A program made the position numbers and the translations under genes. A stretch of DNA of 12,224 bases, from NCBI GenBank assembly GCA_910584185.1, contig CAJTYC010000075.1:1-12224 (forward strand). The letters run 5' to 3'. Source of the DNA: an uncultured Muribaculaceae bacterium (GTDB taxonomy: Bacteria > Bacteroidota > Bacteroidia > Bacteroidales > Muribaculaceae). The notes beneath the pieces were generated by a model, which saw only the letters and a list, made by a program, of their open reading frames with translations, had not been told where the DNA came from and did not search any database. This document shows positions 1-8,186 of this stretch, in pieces (positions within the stretch are counted from its first letter, which is position 1; every line of letters begins with the position of its first letter).

Positions 1-2
1 CG

Positions 3-131
3 AGGCGGCGTAGTCTGACGTTGCTTGCGCACTGGGGGAGAGGAGGCGCCGCCGACGACCATAATAAGAAAGGTGACGACCATAATAATAAAGAAGAGTC
101 CGGAAGTCCGGACTCTTCTTATAGTAGGTGA
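3..131 (+). CDS. Possible 3' end of a convergent plus-strand gene (unknown)
   Basis: One plus-strand frame is open from the left edge to a TGA at 129-131. Its tail is polar and charged and contains an imperfect repeat, DDHNKKG followed by DDHNNKE, which matches a 21-bp DNA repeat in frame. The other two plus frames stop early, at 11-13 (TAG) and 16-18 (TGA), so a gene could equally end there. On the minus strand a frame beginning with ATG at 81-83 (MVVTFLIMVVGG...) also runs off the edge and could be the start of a downstream gene. The last codons run through the terminator hairpin at 91-120, which counts against this reading. No function is recognised. Confidence 0.25.
   Translation, partial: RRRSLTLLAHWGRGGAADDHNKKGDDHNNKEESGSPDSSYSR
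54..95. repeat. Imperfect 21-bp tandem duplication
   Basis: Positions 54-74 and 75-95 are two adjacent copies of a 21-bp unit that match at 18 of 21 positions. The first 14 bases (GACGACCATAATAA) are identical. The period is a multiple of three, so any reading frame across it is kept. The second copy runs into the terminator hairpin. Confidence 0.7.
91..120 (-). terminator. Rho-independent-type terminator closing the sus operon
   Basis: A perfect 13-bp stem (91-103 with 108-120) surrounds a 4-base loop. It has a GC-rich top (GAGTCCGG) and an A/T-rich base (AAGAA/TTCTT). Read on the minus strand it lies 26 bases after the stop of the last sus gene and is followed by TATTATTATG, a moderately U-rich tail. 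The A-rich/T-rich base of the stem would also let it work for a plus-strand gene arriving from the left edge. Confidence 0.75.
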
Positions 132-145
132 TGTTTTTGCTTTTG

Positions 146-1645
146 TTACTTCTTCTCGAGAGTGAGGGTGTAGGGGTATGCGCTGAAGTTTACAGACACA
201 TTATACTTGCCCTTCTCTACATTCATGTTGGTTGAACCGTTGAATTGGAGTTCGTACACATGCTTGCCGGTCACGTCGCCGAGATCCTTGCCTAGACCCC
301 AGTTTACGCCCCAGTCAGAGCCTGCGTTGATCTTGAATTCGCCGTCGAGTTCAACACCTTCGGCTGTCCAAGTAGCATAGTCCTTAGACTTGGTGAGCTG
401 TACAGATGCTTCCGGTTTCCACTCGTTGTGGGCACCGGTGAGACCGAGGGTGAGGATACCGGTCACCTTGTAGGTGCGCTGCACGAGGTTGACGTCAATC
501 CAGTAGAGGTTCTTTCTCTTGACGGGGGCCTCGAGTTTATTGCCATCGCGACCTTGCACGAGACCACCTTCGCGAGAGAGGCCATCTTTGCTATCCTTCA
601 CCTCGACATCGGGGCTCTGGCTGAATACTGTGCCTGTCTCGTAAGAGGGCTGACCGCAGAGATACCAGAGACCCGAGAGTACTGATACACCGCCATAGTT
701 GATATAGTTGTCAGTGTAGAGGAGAAGAGCCTCGTTGGGACGAGTGAGTGTAGTACTTGAGAGCGGGTAGAGGGCATCGAATGCGTAGCTTACGCCGTAA
801 GAATCGGCCTCCACGTTGACAGTGATTAGCACCGGGCCGCTGAGTGTGATAACGCCGGGTTCGGTGTCGGTGAGCTTGCCTGCGAAGTCATTGTTGGCGA
901 GACAGCCGAGCACACCGGTCATGTTCTGAGCGCGTACGGCAGACTCGGGAGCGAGCATCCACTTGTAGCCGGCTTCACCCTGCTCCTCTGTGATATCAAT
1001 CTTGAGGGCGAATTCAGGGTTGTCGTAAACGCTAATGCCCTCACCGCTGGTGTTGTTCATCTTGATTGCAGATGACCATACGGGTGCGCCTGCGGCGTTG
1101 CAGGGGAGCACATAGTAAGACTGTTCCATCACCTTGGCCGGGTCAAGAGTTGTGATCTTGAGGGATTCGGTGCAGTAAGTGGTGGTCATGTCGCCAAGGC
1201 GGAGCTTGGTTGTGCCCTTGACTGCATAGGCGACGAAGCGTGCGTACATGTCATAGACACCGGGCTGTTTGGTCTTGATAGTCTGGATAGCACCGTTGAA
1301 GAGGTCAGGGTTGACACCGATCTGGTTATCCTTGATTGTTGTGGCCACAATGGTTGAGGGGTCGAAATTGTTGTTGTCAGCGAGTTCCATCTCCACAACG
1401 AAATTATAGTCAGCGGGGAAGTTCTCGAGCTTGCCGATGGTGGCGACCACAACATCCTTGTTGGCAGCGTTAGCGTCCTTGAGGTTGACGGTGGTCTCAC
1501 CGGGATTGATAACGAGGTCAGCACCTGTGAAGAATCCGGTGGGATTGCCATTGGTCTGGCCCGGAGGATTGGGCAGGTCGAAGTCATCGCACGATGCCAT
1601 CAACATGGTCAGAGCAATAGCTGATATGAATTTGAATTTTTTCAT
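146..1645 (-). CDS. SusE/SusF-family surface glycan-binding lipoprotein
   Basis: This is a 499-residue lipoprotein, close to the length of Bacteroides SusF (about 485). The signal peptide ends in a lipobox with Cys19 (LMASC). The acidic residues DDFD follow at once, as in Bacteroidetes lipoproteins exported to the cell surface. An Ig-like N-terminal domain (about 30-165) is followed by several beta-rich modules. One has the SusF-like stretch LYTDNYINYGGVSVLSGLWY. The C-terminal module (about 395-499) has the pattern TGAHNEW...FKINAGSDWGVNWG, as in starch-binding SusE/SusF modules with their exposed tryptophans. It is the last gene of the susCDE operon, so it should bind glycan at the surface for SusC/SusD. 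The ATG at 1643-1645 starts a normal signal peptide. It has no clear Shine-Dalgarno, only an AT-rich leader. The family is well supported; alpha-glucan specificity is inferred. Confidence 0.85.
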   Translation of the reverse strand: MKKFKFISAIALTMLMASCDDFDLPNPPGQTNGNPTGFFTGADLVINPGETTVNLKDANAANKDVVVATIGKLENFPADYNFVVEMELADNNNFDPSTIVATTIKDNQIGVNPDLFNGAIQTIKTKQPGVYDMYARFVAYAVKGTTKLRLGDMTTTYCTESLKITTLDPAKVMEQSYYVLPCNAAGAPVWSSAIKMNNTSGEGISVYDNPEFALKIDITEEQGEAGYKWMLAPESAVRAQNMTGVLGCLANNDFAGKLTDTEPGVITLSGPVLITVNVEADSYGVSYAFDALYPLSSTTLTRPNEALLLYTDNYINYGGVSVLSGLWYLCGQPSYETGTVFSQSPDVEVKDSKDGLSREGGLVQGRDGNKLEAPVKRKNLYWIDVNLVQRTYKVTGILTLGLTGAHNEWKPEASVQLTKSKDYATWTAEGVELDGEFKINAGSDWGVNWGLGKDLGDVTGKHVYELQFNGSTNMNVEKGKYNVSVNFSAYPYTLTLEKK

Positions 1646-1682
1646 AAGTCTTGATTACTATTTAAAGATTGTTGATTATAGC

Positions 1683-1711
1683 CGGAGGGGCGATTTGTGG
1701 GCGCCCCTCCG
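1683..1711 (-). promoter_or_regulatory. GC-rich intercistronic hairpin between susE-like and susF-like genes
   Basis: A perfect 10-bp stem (1683-1692 with 1702-1711, CGGAGGGGCG/CGCCCCTCCG) surrounds a 9-base loop. On the minus strand it starts 8 bases after the susE-like stop codon. It is followed by GCTATAATC rather than a U-run, so it is a poor intrinsic terminator. It fits better as a 3'-end stabiliser, processing site or partial attenuator that lowers the last cistron. The stem is seen directly; the role is inferred. Confidence 0.6.
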
Positions 1712-1718
1712 AGCGGCA

Positions 1719-2741
1719 TCATTTGAATTCGGGGTCGCGTCCTACGAACTCGACAGTGTGTTCACCTTCCTTGACGAATATCTTGAGCTGGTCGGTGTCG
1801 ACAACGATAGTGACAGGCTGGACAGTGGGAGTATGGATACCCCAGTTGCCAAGACCCTTTTTGACGACATCGCCGGAGAATCCTGCAACCCACTTGTCGG
1901 TGATAGGAAGCGTGAAGAAGTCTGCTTCGTTAGAGCCGAGAGAGAAGTCTACAACCCAACCACCGAGTTCGGTGAAGAAACGGAATGCAGAAGTGTCATC
2001 GGGGTTACCGGGGTCGGGGTTATCTTTCTTGGGTGTCAGCCAGAAAGTACCTACGAAGAGCTTCTTGCCGATGAGGTCTTTGGGCTCGTAGAGGCGGAAG
2101 TTTTCGTATTTATCGTAGTTGGATGCGGCGGGAGCCAAGAAGCCGTTGGCAACGCCATCCTTGGTCTGCACGTCACCGCAGATGTAGATCCATGCCGGTT
2201 TCTTCTCTGCGTAGCGGACATATACCTTGTTGTAAGATACGGTGTTTGAGCTGACGATGCGGCTACCTTCAATGTTAGGAATCTCGCAAACAGCCTTCAG
2301 ATAACACTTGTATGCGTTGTTGTAGATATTCTTCGCGTCGAAGTCTGCCTGGTCGGTTATGCCGAGGAGCTTGTTGACGGCAGCGCCGAGTTCGAAAGTC
2401 TTGATTGCCATCGCAGCCTGAGCGGGAGTTGAGTTCTCGAGCTCAATCCACTTGGTGGGGTCGATGTCCTTGCCATCTTTCTTAGCCTCATTCTCATCGA
2501 GAGTCACGAGGGCAGAGTATGAGCAAATGGCAGAGTAGCCATAGTCGGGCTGTGTGCAGAAAAGGTTGAAAGTCTCGGGGTTGGTCATTTCAGCGGAAGT
2601 GCGGAATGCATTGTCCTTGAAAGCCGGCTCGGCAACGGTGAAGGTTGTCGGGTTCTTGTATTGGGGCTCATCCTCCTGCTTGCAGGAAGTGAAGCTCAGG
2701 CCGACAGCCGCCATAGCCAATATAATTGATAGTTTTTTCAT
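1719..2741 (-). CDS. susE: SusE-like outer-membrane glycan-binding lipoprotein
   Basis: This is a 340-residue lipoprotein with signal peptide and lipobox ending at Cys20 (LSFTSC), followed by KQEDEP, an acidic run fitting surface export. The N-terminal domain has the SusE pattern FTVAEPAF...CTQPDYGYSAICSYSALV (about residues 35-80). The C-terminal part holds a SusE/F-type module, with RFFTELGGWVVDFSLG and GNWGIH. It should hold glycan at the cell surface for the SusC/SusD transporter. A longer frame would begin with TTG at 2751-2753. I chose the ATG at 2739-2741 because MKKLS opens a standard signal peptide and ATG is far commoner. Only 20 bases separate it from the susD stop. It is somewhat shorter than Bacteroides SusE (about 387), so one binding module may be reduced. 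Confidence 0.82.
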   Translation of the reverse strand: MKKLSIILAMAAVGLSFTSCKQEDEPQYKNPTTFTVAEPAFKDNAFRTSAEMTNPETFNLFCTQPDYGYSAICSYSALVTLDENEAKKDGKDIDPTKWIELENSTPAQAAMAIKTFELGAAVNKLLGITDQADFDAKNIYNNAYKCYLKAVCEIPNIEGSRIVSSNTVSYNKVYVRYAEKKPAWIYICGDVQTKDGVANGFLAPAASNYDKYENFRLYEPKDLIGKKLFVGTFWLTPKKDNPDPGNPDDTSAFRFFTELGGWVVDFSLGSNEADFFTLPITDKWVAGFSGDVVKKGLGNWGIHTPTVQPVTIVVDTDQLKIFVKEGEHTVEFVGRDPEFK

Positions 2742-2761
2742 TTTCTGATTCAATTTTTTGA

Positions 2762-4642
2762 TTAATAGCCTGTGGTCTGTTCGAAGTTGGACGAGCTCAT
2801 GACGCGGCTCGGGATAGGATAGAGCTTGGTGTATTCAGGCAGGTTTGTGCCGTTTGCCACGCCACCTTTCCATTCCCAGGTATAGCCGGTGCACCAGAGG
2901 TTCCAGCGGATGAGGTCGGTGCGGCGCACATTCTCCTGATAGAGCTCGCGGCAACGTTCCTCGCGGAGGTCGTTCATAGTGAGCGAAGTCCAGTCGTGGT
3001 CGTGGTCGCCATATGCACGGCGGCGGATGTAGTTGACATACTTGAGAGCCTCAGCCTCAGAACCTCCGCCACCCTTGAGGGCAGCCTCGGCAGCCGTGAG
3101 ATAAATCTCTGCGAGACGGATCACAGCGTAGTCGCCGCCCACCTGCTCAGTGGGTTCGGGAGAACCTGCATAGTTGATGGTGCCATCCTCGTTGTAAGCC
3201 CAGTTGGTGTATTTGGGGGTGAGGTAACCGTTGCCGCCCCAGTCGTCACCCAGGAGAGAGGGATTCTCTGCGGTGAAGCCGTGGCTTGAAGTCTGCCAGT
3301 TGGAGACGCGCACGTCGTCGCTGATAGACATCTCGGGGTCATTCCATTCGAACTTGCGCACGAAGCTCTTGCGGGCCACCATACACTTCCACACACCGCC
3401 GGCGTTGTACCACTGCTGAGAGATCCAGCCCTTGGCAGAGGGGTCGAAAGAGTAGTGGATATTGTTGATCGTCTCGGTGATGTTCTTCTGCCAGTCCTTA
3501 AGATCATTGTCCCACTTCTTCTTGGCGTCGTCGTATTCCTTCTTATCTGCGATATACTTGTAGTAACGGAGGTTCTTGCCATCCTCGAAAGTCTTGCCAT
3601 CGAGAGTCTGGTCCTGGGTAGGCATCGGTGTTGTCACCTCAACACCGTTGGTACCGATCCAACCTGCGATGAGGAATGAAGCGCCTGACCAAGAGAGGAG
3701 GTTCTCCTTATCCTGAGCGAGAGTCCAGATGATCTCGTTGCAAGCGTTCTTGGAGTTACCGAGCACATACTTGTCGTTGTCGAAGCCGAAGAGGCCGTTG
3801 TAAGAGGGAGCGAGACCGGTGTTCTCGAAACCACCCTTGCCGAGACGCTTGATGATGTTGTCGCAGTGAGCGTAGCACTTGTCGTAGTCAGCGCGACCTG
3901 CGAATACCTCACCGTTGAGGTAGATCTTGGCGAGGATAGCCTCAGCGGCGTCGAGACCCACGAAACCGTAGGCCGGCACCTGGTTGGGGGCGTAAGAAGC
4001 CACGATTTCCTCAAGTTGAGAAGTCACGTTGGCGTAAACTTCAGCACGGGGGAGCTGAGCGGGAAGTGAACCGATGGGGGTGTTCTCGTCGGCATAGGGA
4101 ATCTTGTCGTAGAACGAAAGCATGTAGTAGTAGCAACCGCCCCAGAGAATCTTGGCCTGACGCTTGTATTCAGCCTTGCGAGCTTCGAAAGCCTCTGCGC
4201 TCTCACCCTCGGCAGCCTTGTAAGTGCCGTTGTCGACAGACTGGATGAACTGGTTGCAGAGGGTGATGTTGATCATCAGACGAGAGTAGAAACCGAACAC
4301 GGCGTCGATGGTGGGAACCACCACGCCATAGTTAATTGTGCCGTAAGAGCTGGGGTCCCAGAGCCATGAAGCCTCGTCGGTGGGGAGTTCCTCAGCGATG
4401 AAGAGGGCACGCTGGAAAGATGCCATACCGCCGTCGAAGCCTGACACGGGCGAGTTGCCGGCTGCTCCGAAGGTGGAGAAGTTGAGGTAGATGTCGGCGA
4501 ACACACGGTCCATGGAGTTGGTGACATCCGTGATCTCGTTGGGGTTGGTCGGTTCGCGGTCGAGGTCGTCCACACAAGCGGAGAACCCGAGGGCAGTAGC
4601 GGCCACACCCAGAGACATTATGATTTTATTGAATGTTTTCAT
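2762..4642 (-). CDS. susD: SusD/RagB-family nutrient-binding lipoprotein
   Basis: This 626-residue surface lipoprotein caps the SusC channel as a hinged lid and binds incoming glycan. The signal peptide ends at Cys23 (LGFSAC), followed by VDDLD. The C-terminal third has the family hallmarks: IRLAEIYLTAAEA, the basic/acidic stretch LREERCRELYQENVRRTDLIRW, and the closing LYPIPSRVMSSSNFEQTTGY. It is longer than Bacteroides thetaiotaomicron SusD (about 551). A lysine/aspartate-rich, probably helical insertion around residues 362-390 (EYDDAKKKWDNDLKDWQ) accounts for some of the extra length. It lies 33 bases after the susC stop and 20 bases before the susE-like start, so it is co-transcribed. The ATG at 4640-4642 gives a clean signal peptide. 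The family is certain; the substrate cannot be read from the sequence. Confidence 0.95.
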   Translation of the reverse strand: MKTFNKIIMSLGVAATALGFSACVDDLDREPTNPNEITDVTNSMDRVFADIYLNFSTFGAAGNSPVSGFDGGMASFQRALFIAEELPTDEASWLWDPSSYGTINYGVVVPTIDAVFGFYSRLMINITLCNQFIQSVDNGTYKAAEGESAEAFEARKAEYKRQAKILWGGCYYYMLSFYDKIPYADENTPIGSLPAQLPRAEVYANVTSQLEEIVASYAPNQVPAYGFVGLDAAEAILAKIYLNGEVFAGRADYDKCYAHCDNIIKRLGKGGFENTGLAPSYNGLFGFDNDKYVLGNSKNACNEIIWTLAQDKENLLSWSGASFLIAGWIGTNGVEVTTPMPTQDQTLDGKTFEDGKNLRYYKYIADKKEYDDAKKKWDNDLKDWQKNITETINNIHYSFDPSAKGWISQQWYNAGGVWKCMVARKSFVRKFEWNDPEMSISDDVRVSNWQTSSHGFTAENPSLLGDDWGGNGYLTPKYTNWAYNEDGTINYAGSPEPTEQVGGDYAVIRLAEIYLTAAEAALKGGGGSEAEALKYVNYIRRRAYGDHDHDWTSLTMNDLREERCRELYQENVRRTDLIRWNLWCTGYTWEWKGGVANGTNLPEYTKLYPIPSRVMSSSNFEQTTGY

Positions 4643-4675
4643 ATTGAAATCTCTATTCAGTTTATGTGAAAATGA

Positions 4676-7600
4676 TTAGAAAGTGGCCACGATACCTAGA
4701 GAAGTTGTGATGGGACGCGGATAGGGGCTACCCTGCACACCGCCCGACTCCTCGGGGTCGATACCTGTGAATTTGGTGATCACGAACGGATTCTGCACAG
4801 CTGCGAAGAGACGGAGCGTGAGGTTGCCGTTGATGAGGTCGTGGAATGTGTAACCGAGTGAGATGTTGTCGCAACGCAAGAATGATGCGTTCTCCACGAA
4901 ATAGCTTGAGAGCGGCAGGAGGTCAGCACCTGCAGAGTTCTTGAACAGGTAAGTGTCAGAGAGGAGGTTGCTGAGCTGATACTGGGCTGCAGAAGTATTG
5001 TAGATGCGGCTGTTTTCATACTTGAGCTGGTTGTAAACGTAGTTGCCGAAGCTTGCACGCAGCGAGATACCGAGGTCCCAGTTCTTCCACTGGAAGTTGT
5101 TGTTCCAAGTGAGTGTCACCTTCGGGTCTTTGCTGTGGTACATGATGAGGTCGTCCTCGTTGATTGTGCCGTCGGCGTTCTGGTCAACATACTTGCCTTC
5201 GATGGGGTCGCCATGCTTGTCGTAAACCTGCTCGTAAACCATGAATGTGAATGCGGGCTGGCCCACGATGTGCCATGCGAGACCTGCACCACCCTTACCT
5301 GAAGGAAGGCCGATAGCCTGTGTGCGTGAAGTTTCGCCGTCGCCCTGGAGCTCGGTAATCTTGTTCTTGTTCCAAGCCACGTTGACGCTGGTGTTCCAAG
5401 TGAAGTTGTCGGTAACGACGGGTTTAGCACCTACAGTGACCTCGACACCGATGTTCTCCATCGAACCGATGTTACGCCACATCATGTTGGCAGTGTTGGT
5501 TGCGCCTGTGGGCACGTAAGAGAGAAGGTCGGTGGTCTTGCGGAGATACCAGTCAGCAGCGAGCGTGATGCGGTTGTTGAGGAATCCCATGTCGAGACCT
5601 ACGTTCCATGTGGTAGTGGTTTCCCACTTCAGGTCGGGGTTGTAAGCCTGCGGATAGAGGGGGTTAAGCCATGTGCCGTCGCCGTTGGGGTTGAGGTACT
5701 GGTAGGGCTGCTGAGAGTTGACGTAGATCGGGAGGTAGGGGAAGTACATGTCCATTTCCTGCTGACCTGTCTTACCCCAGCCGAGGCGGAGCTTGAAGTC
5801 GTTGAGCCAACCTGCAGAGCGGGCCATGAAAGGCATGTTGTTGATCTTCCAACCGAGGGCGAGAGCGGGGAAGAGACCCCAGCGGTTGTCCTTGGAGAAG
5901 CGAGAAGAACCGTCGTCGCGGAGAGTGAATGTGAGCAGGTAGGTGTCGTCGAACATGTAGTTGATACGACCGAAGAACGACACGAGCTGGTTGATGTTAC
6001 CCCATCTTGATTCGGGAGAGTTGTTGTAGCTCTTGCCGATGTGGTCGGCGGTGGCGGGATCTTCCATGAGGTTGTAAGTGCCACCCTGATAGATCTCCTT
6101 CCACTCCTTATTATAACCGAGAGTGTTGATCAGAGTCTGGCTGTGACCGGAGTAGTCGAAACGCTGCCAGTCGTAACCGAGAGTCACGTCGAGGTCAGAC
6201 TTCGCAGCCTCAAAGAACTTCTTGTAGTTGATGAAGAAAGAGAGGTTGGTGTTGCGCTGGAGCTCATACCAGTCATATTTGGTGCCTGCACCGTCCTGGT
6301 AGTTGCCGCGCCATGCCATGATGGAGTTCTGCTCAGTGACGGTCTTGCTGGTGTTTTTTGACACCTGATAACCGAGGTTGAGGTTGAAGTGGAGCTCGGG
6401 CACCCAGTAGAGGGCGTAGTCGATCTGGAGGTTACCGGTAGAAGAGAGAGTCTTGCCGACAGACTTCTGGTCCATGAGTTCCTGCACGGGGTTCTGCGAG
6501 CCGTTGGTCTCGGGGTCACCGGTGGTGCGGAGTATGTTGTAGTAACCGTTGAACATCTGGGGCATGCCCTCGGCGGCCATGTTGTATGTCTTGTATACGG
6601 GGTTGACCGGAGCCATGCCGACAGCGTTACCCATCACGCCGGCAGCGTTGCCTGTGCGGACGTAAGAACCCTGAGCGTTGGCGATGATAGAGAGCTGGTC
6701 GTTGAAGAACTTCGGAGTCAGGTTGAAGCCGACAGTGGTACGCTGCATCGAAGAGGTCTTCATGATACCCTGGTTGTCGGTGAACGAAGCATTCACGCGG
6801 TAAGGCACCACGCCTGCGCTACCACCCACTGAGAGGGAGTAGTCGTGAGAGAAAGTGGTGCGGAGCACTTCCTTCTGCCAGTTGGTGTTGTAGAGGGCAC
6901 CGGTGTTTATGGTGCCATCCTCATTGTATGCAGAAGTGTAGCCGGGACGGAGGTTCTCCACGAGGAAACCTTTGGCGCGGTCGTTACCATACTGGCTGAT
7001 GATGCCTACGTATTCGTCGGTCTTCATCATGTTCATGGTCTTGCGGGCAGTGTTAACGTGGAAGTTAGCTGCGAAGTTGACCTGCGGACGACCCTTCTTA
7101 CCCTTCTTGGTGGTGATGATGATCACACCGTTAGATGCACGTGAACCGTAGATTGCGGTTGCAGAGGCATCCTTGAGGATAGTCATAGACTCGATGTTCT
7201 GGGGGTTGAGCATGGTGAGGGCGTTTGTGCCGCCTGCGTTGCTCTGGTTGGTCTGGGGTACACCGTCGATGACGATGAGCGGGTTGTTGGAAGCCGACAG
7301 AGAAGAGCCACCGCGGATGCGGATCTGAGCGTTGCCTGTCGGGTCACCACCTGAAGTGGTAACGACCACACCGGGGCTTGCACCCACGAGGAGGTCCTGT
7401 GCGGAGGTTGAGATACCGGCCTCGATGTCGTCGGGGGTGACGACAGCCACAGAACCGGTTGCGTCAGACTTCTTGACCGAACCGTAACCGATCACGACGG
7501 TCTCGGCGAGCATCTGAGCGTTCTCTTTCATTACGATGTTGAGGTTAGTCTGTCCGTTGACAGCCACGTCCATCGGGTCATAGCCCACGTAGCTCACAAC

Positions 7601-7831
7601 GAGGGTGGCATTTGCCGGGACGGTGATGGTGAAGTTACCGTCGATGTCGGCAGAAGTACCGTTTGTGGTGCCCTTTTCCATAATGGTTGCACCAATCAGA
7701 TCATCTCCGAGCTCATCGGCCACGTGTCCGGTGACAGTGATCTTCTGAGCCAGAGAGGGGAAAGCAAGCGTGAGCAGCAAAAGGGCTGTCACCCATAATT
7801 TCCCGTTCAGATGAAAACAAAAGTTCTTCAT
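4676..7831 (-). CDS. susC: SusC/RagA-family TonB-dependent outer-membrane transporter
   Basis: This 1051-residue outer-membrane importer partners the SusD protein encoded next to it. In order: a signal peptide cleaved after Ala28 (LAFPSLA-Q); a carboxypeptidase-regulatory-like beta domain (about 30-105, ITVTGHV...GTSADIDGNFTI...VSYVGYD); a TonB-box-like ETVVIGYG at 110-117; and a plug domain (about 118-245) with IRIRGGSSLSASNNPLIVIDG and ILKDASATAIYGSRASNGVI. A 22-strand-type barrel runs to the C-terminus, which ends in a typical aromatic residue (SLGIVATF). There is no N-terminal STN domain, so it should not itself signal to an anti-sigma factor. It is the first gene of the sus operon and has a leader of several hundred bases. 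The size is normal for the family (about 1000). The ATG at 7829-7831 is the only good start. Confidence 0.96.
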   Translation of the reverse strand: MKNFCFHLNGKLWVTALLLLTLAFPSLAQKITVTGHVADELGDDLIGATIMEKGTTNGTSADIDGNFTITVPANATLVVSYVGYDPMDVAVNGQTNLNIVMKENAQMLAETVVIGYGSVKKSDATGSVAVVTPDDIEAGISTSAQDLLVGASPGVVVTTSGGDPTGNAQIRIRGGSSLSASNNPLIVIDGVPQTNQSNAGGTNALTMLNPQNIESMTILKDASATAIYGSRASNGVIIITTKKGKKGRPQVNFAANFHVNTARKTMNMMKTDEYVGIISQYGNDRAKGFLVENLRPGYTSAYNEDGTINTGALYNTNWQKEVLRTTFSHDYSLSVGGSAGVVPYRVNASFTDNQGIMKTSSMQRTTVGFNLTPKFFNDQLSIIANAQGSYVRTGNAAGVMGNAVGMAPVNPVYKTYNMAAEGMPQMFNGYYNILRTTGDPETNGSQNPVQELMDQKSVGKTLSSTGNLQIDYALYWVPELHFNLNLGYQVSKNTSKTVTEQNSIMAWRGNYQDGAGTKYDWYELQRNTNLSFFINYKKFFEAAKSDLDVTLGYDWQRFDYSGHSQTLINTLGYNKEWKEIYQGGTYNLMEDPATADHIGKSYNNSPESRWGNINQLVSFFGRINYMFDDTYLLTFTLRDDGSSRFSKDNRWGLFPALALGWKINNMPFMARSAGWLNDFKLRLGWGKTGQQEMDMYFPYLPIYVNSQQPYQYLNPNGDGTWLNPLYPQAYNPDLKWETTTTWNVGLDMGFLNNRITLAADWYLRKTTDLLSYVPTGATNTANMMWRNIGSMENIGVEVTVGAKPVVTDNFTWNTSVNVAWNKNKITELQGDGETSRTQAIGLPSGKGGAGLAWHIVGQPAFTFMVYEQVYDKHGDPIEGKYVDQNADGTINEDDLIMYHSKDPKVTLTWNNNFQWKNWDLGISLRASFGNYVYNQLKYENSRIYNTSAAQYQLSNLLSDTYLFKNSAGADLLPLSSYFVENASFLRCDNISLGYTFHDLINGNLTLRLFAAVQNPFVITKFTGIDPEESGGVQGSPYPRPITTSLGIVATF

Positions 7832-7909
7832 GCAAGAATGTGATTAAGTTTTACATTGGGTTTATTTGATTTTTATTTTTGCGGCTTTGGGTGCATGTGT
7901 GCCTTTGGT

Positions 7910-7929
7910 GCATATATGTGCATATATGC
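7910..7929. repeat. TGCATATATG direct repeat and dyad in the susC leader
   Basis: TGCATATATG occurs twice back to back (7909-7918 and 7919-7928). The same stretch is a perfect 9-bp inverted repeat (GCATATATG at 7910-7918, CATATATGC at 7921-7929). A related degenerate copy, CTTTGGGTGCATGTGTG, precedes CTTTGGTGCATATATGTG, so an 18-bp unit seems to be duplicated. In RNA it can form an 8-bp stem with a 4-base loop about 80 bases before the susC start. It could be a protein site or an RNA element. Confidence 0.55.
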
Positions 7930-8056
7930 TGAGGGGCGGCAGACATAGGTCGGTCGCCTTTTATCCGGTCGTGAGCATGGCTTGTGGCCGGAAAATCATG
8001 TAAGGTAATAAACATACAATCTTAGCTTTTAAGGTATTGTAAAACAAGCATCAGCA

Positions 8057-8185
8057 TTATGGCTTGGCTGCCTTGTCCGGAGGCCGTGAGGCCTCGGGAG
8101 AGGGGAATTTCATTGGCTTTGCGGCAGTCAGCGAGGCCGACTCCGAGGGGCCGGCATGAGCTTCCATGGCTAATAACCGATACAT
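8057..8185 (-). CDS. Possible 42-aa leader peptide upstream of susC
   Basis: A short minus-strand ORF begins with ATG at 8183-8185 and ends with TAA at 8057-8059. Its ATG lies 17 bases after the end of the putative -7 box, so it would be the first start codon on the susC mRNA, almost leaderless. The predicted peptide starts MYRLLAMEAHAG and is rich in Ala, Pro, Ser and Lys, with no signal peptide or known domain. It has no Shine-Dalgarno. Its GC content is clearly above that of the flanking AT-rich DNA. It may be chance, or an upstream ORF whose translation affects the hairpin at 8080-8095 and susC expression. Confidence 0.25.
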   Translation of the reverse strand: MYRLLAMEAHAGPSESASLTAAKPMKFPSPEASRPPDKAAKP

Positions 8186-8186
8186 A

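Noticed and set aside
1431..2249. 272-residue plus-strand frame spanning the susE-like/susF-like junction
   Set aside because: It runs antisense across two well-supported lipoprotein genes and the intercistronic hairpin, with no domain or start signal.
2742..2753. TTG start for the susE-like gene
   Set aside because: It would add only four residues before a standard MKKLS signal peptide that has its own ATG at 2739-2741.
6389..6832. 147-residue plus-strand frame inside susC
   Set aside because: It lies fully antisense within a conserved TonB-dependent transporter and reflects codon composition only.
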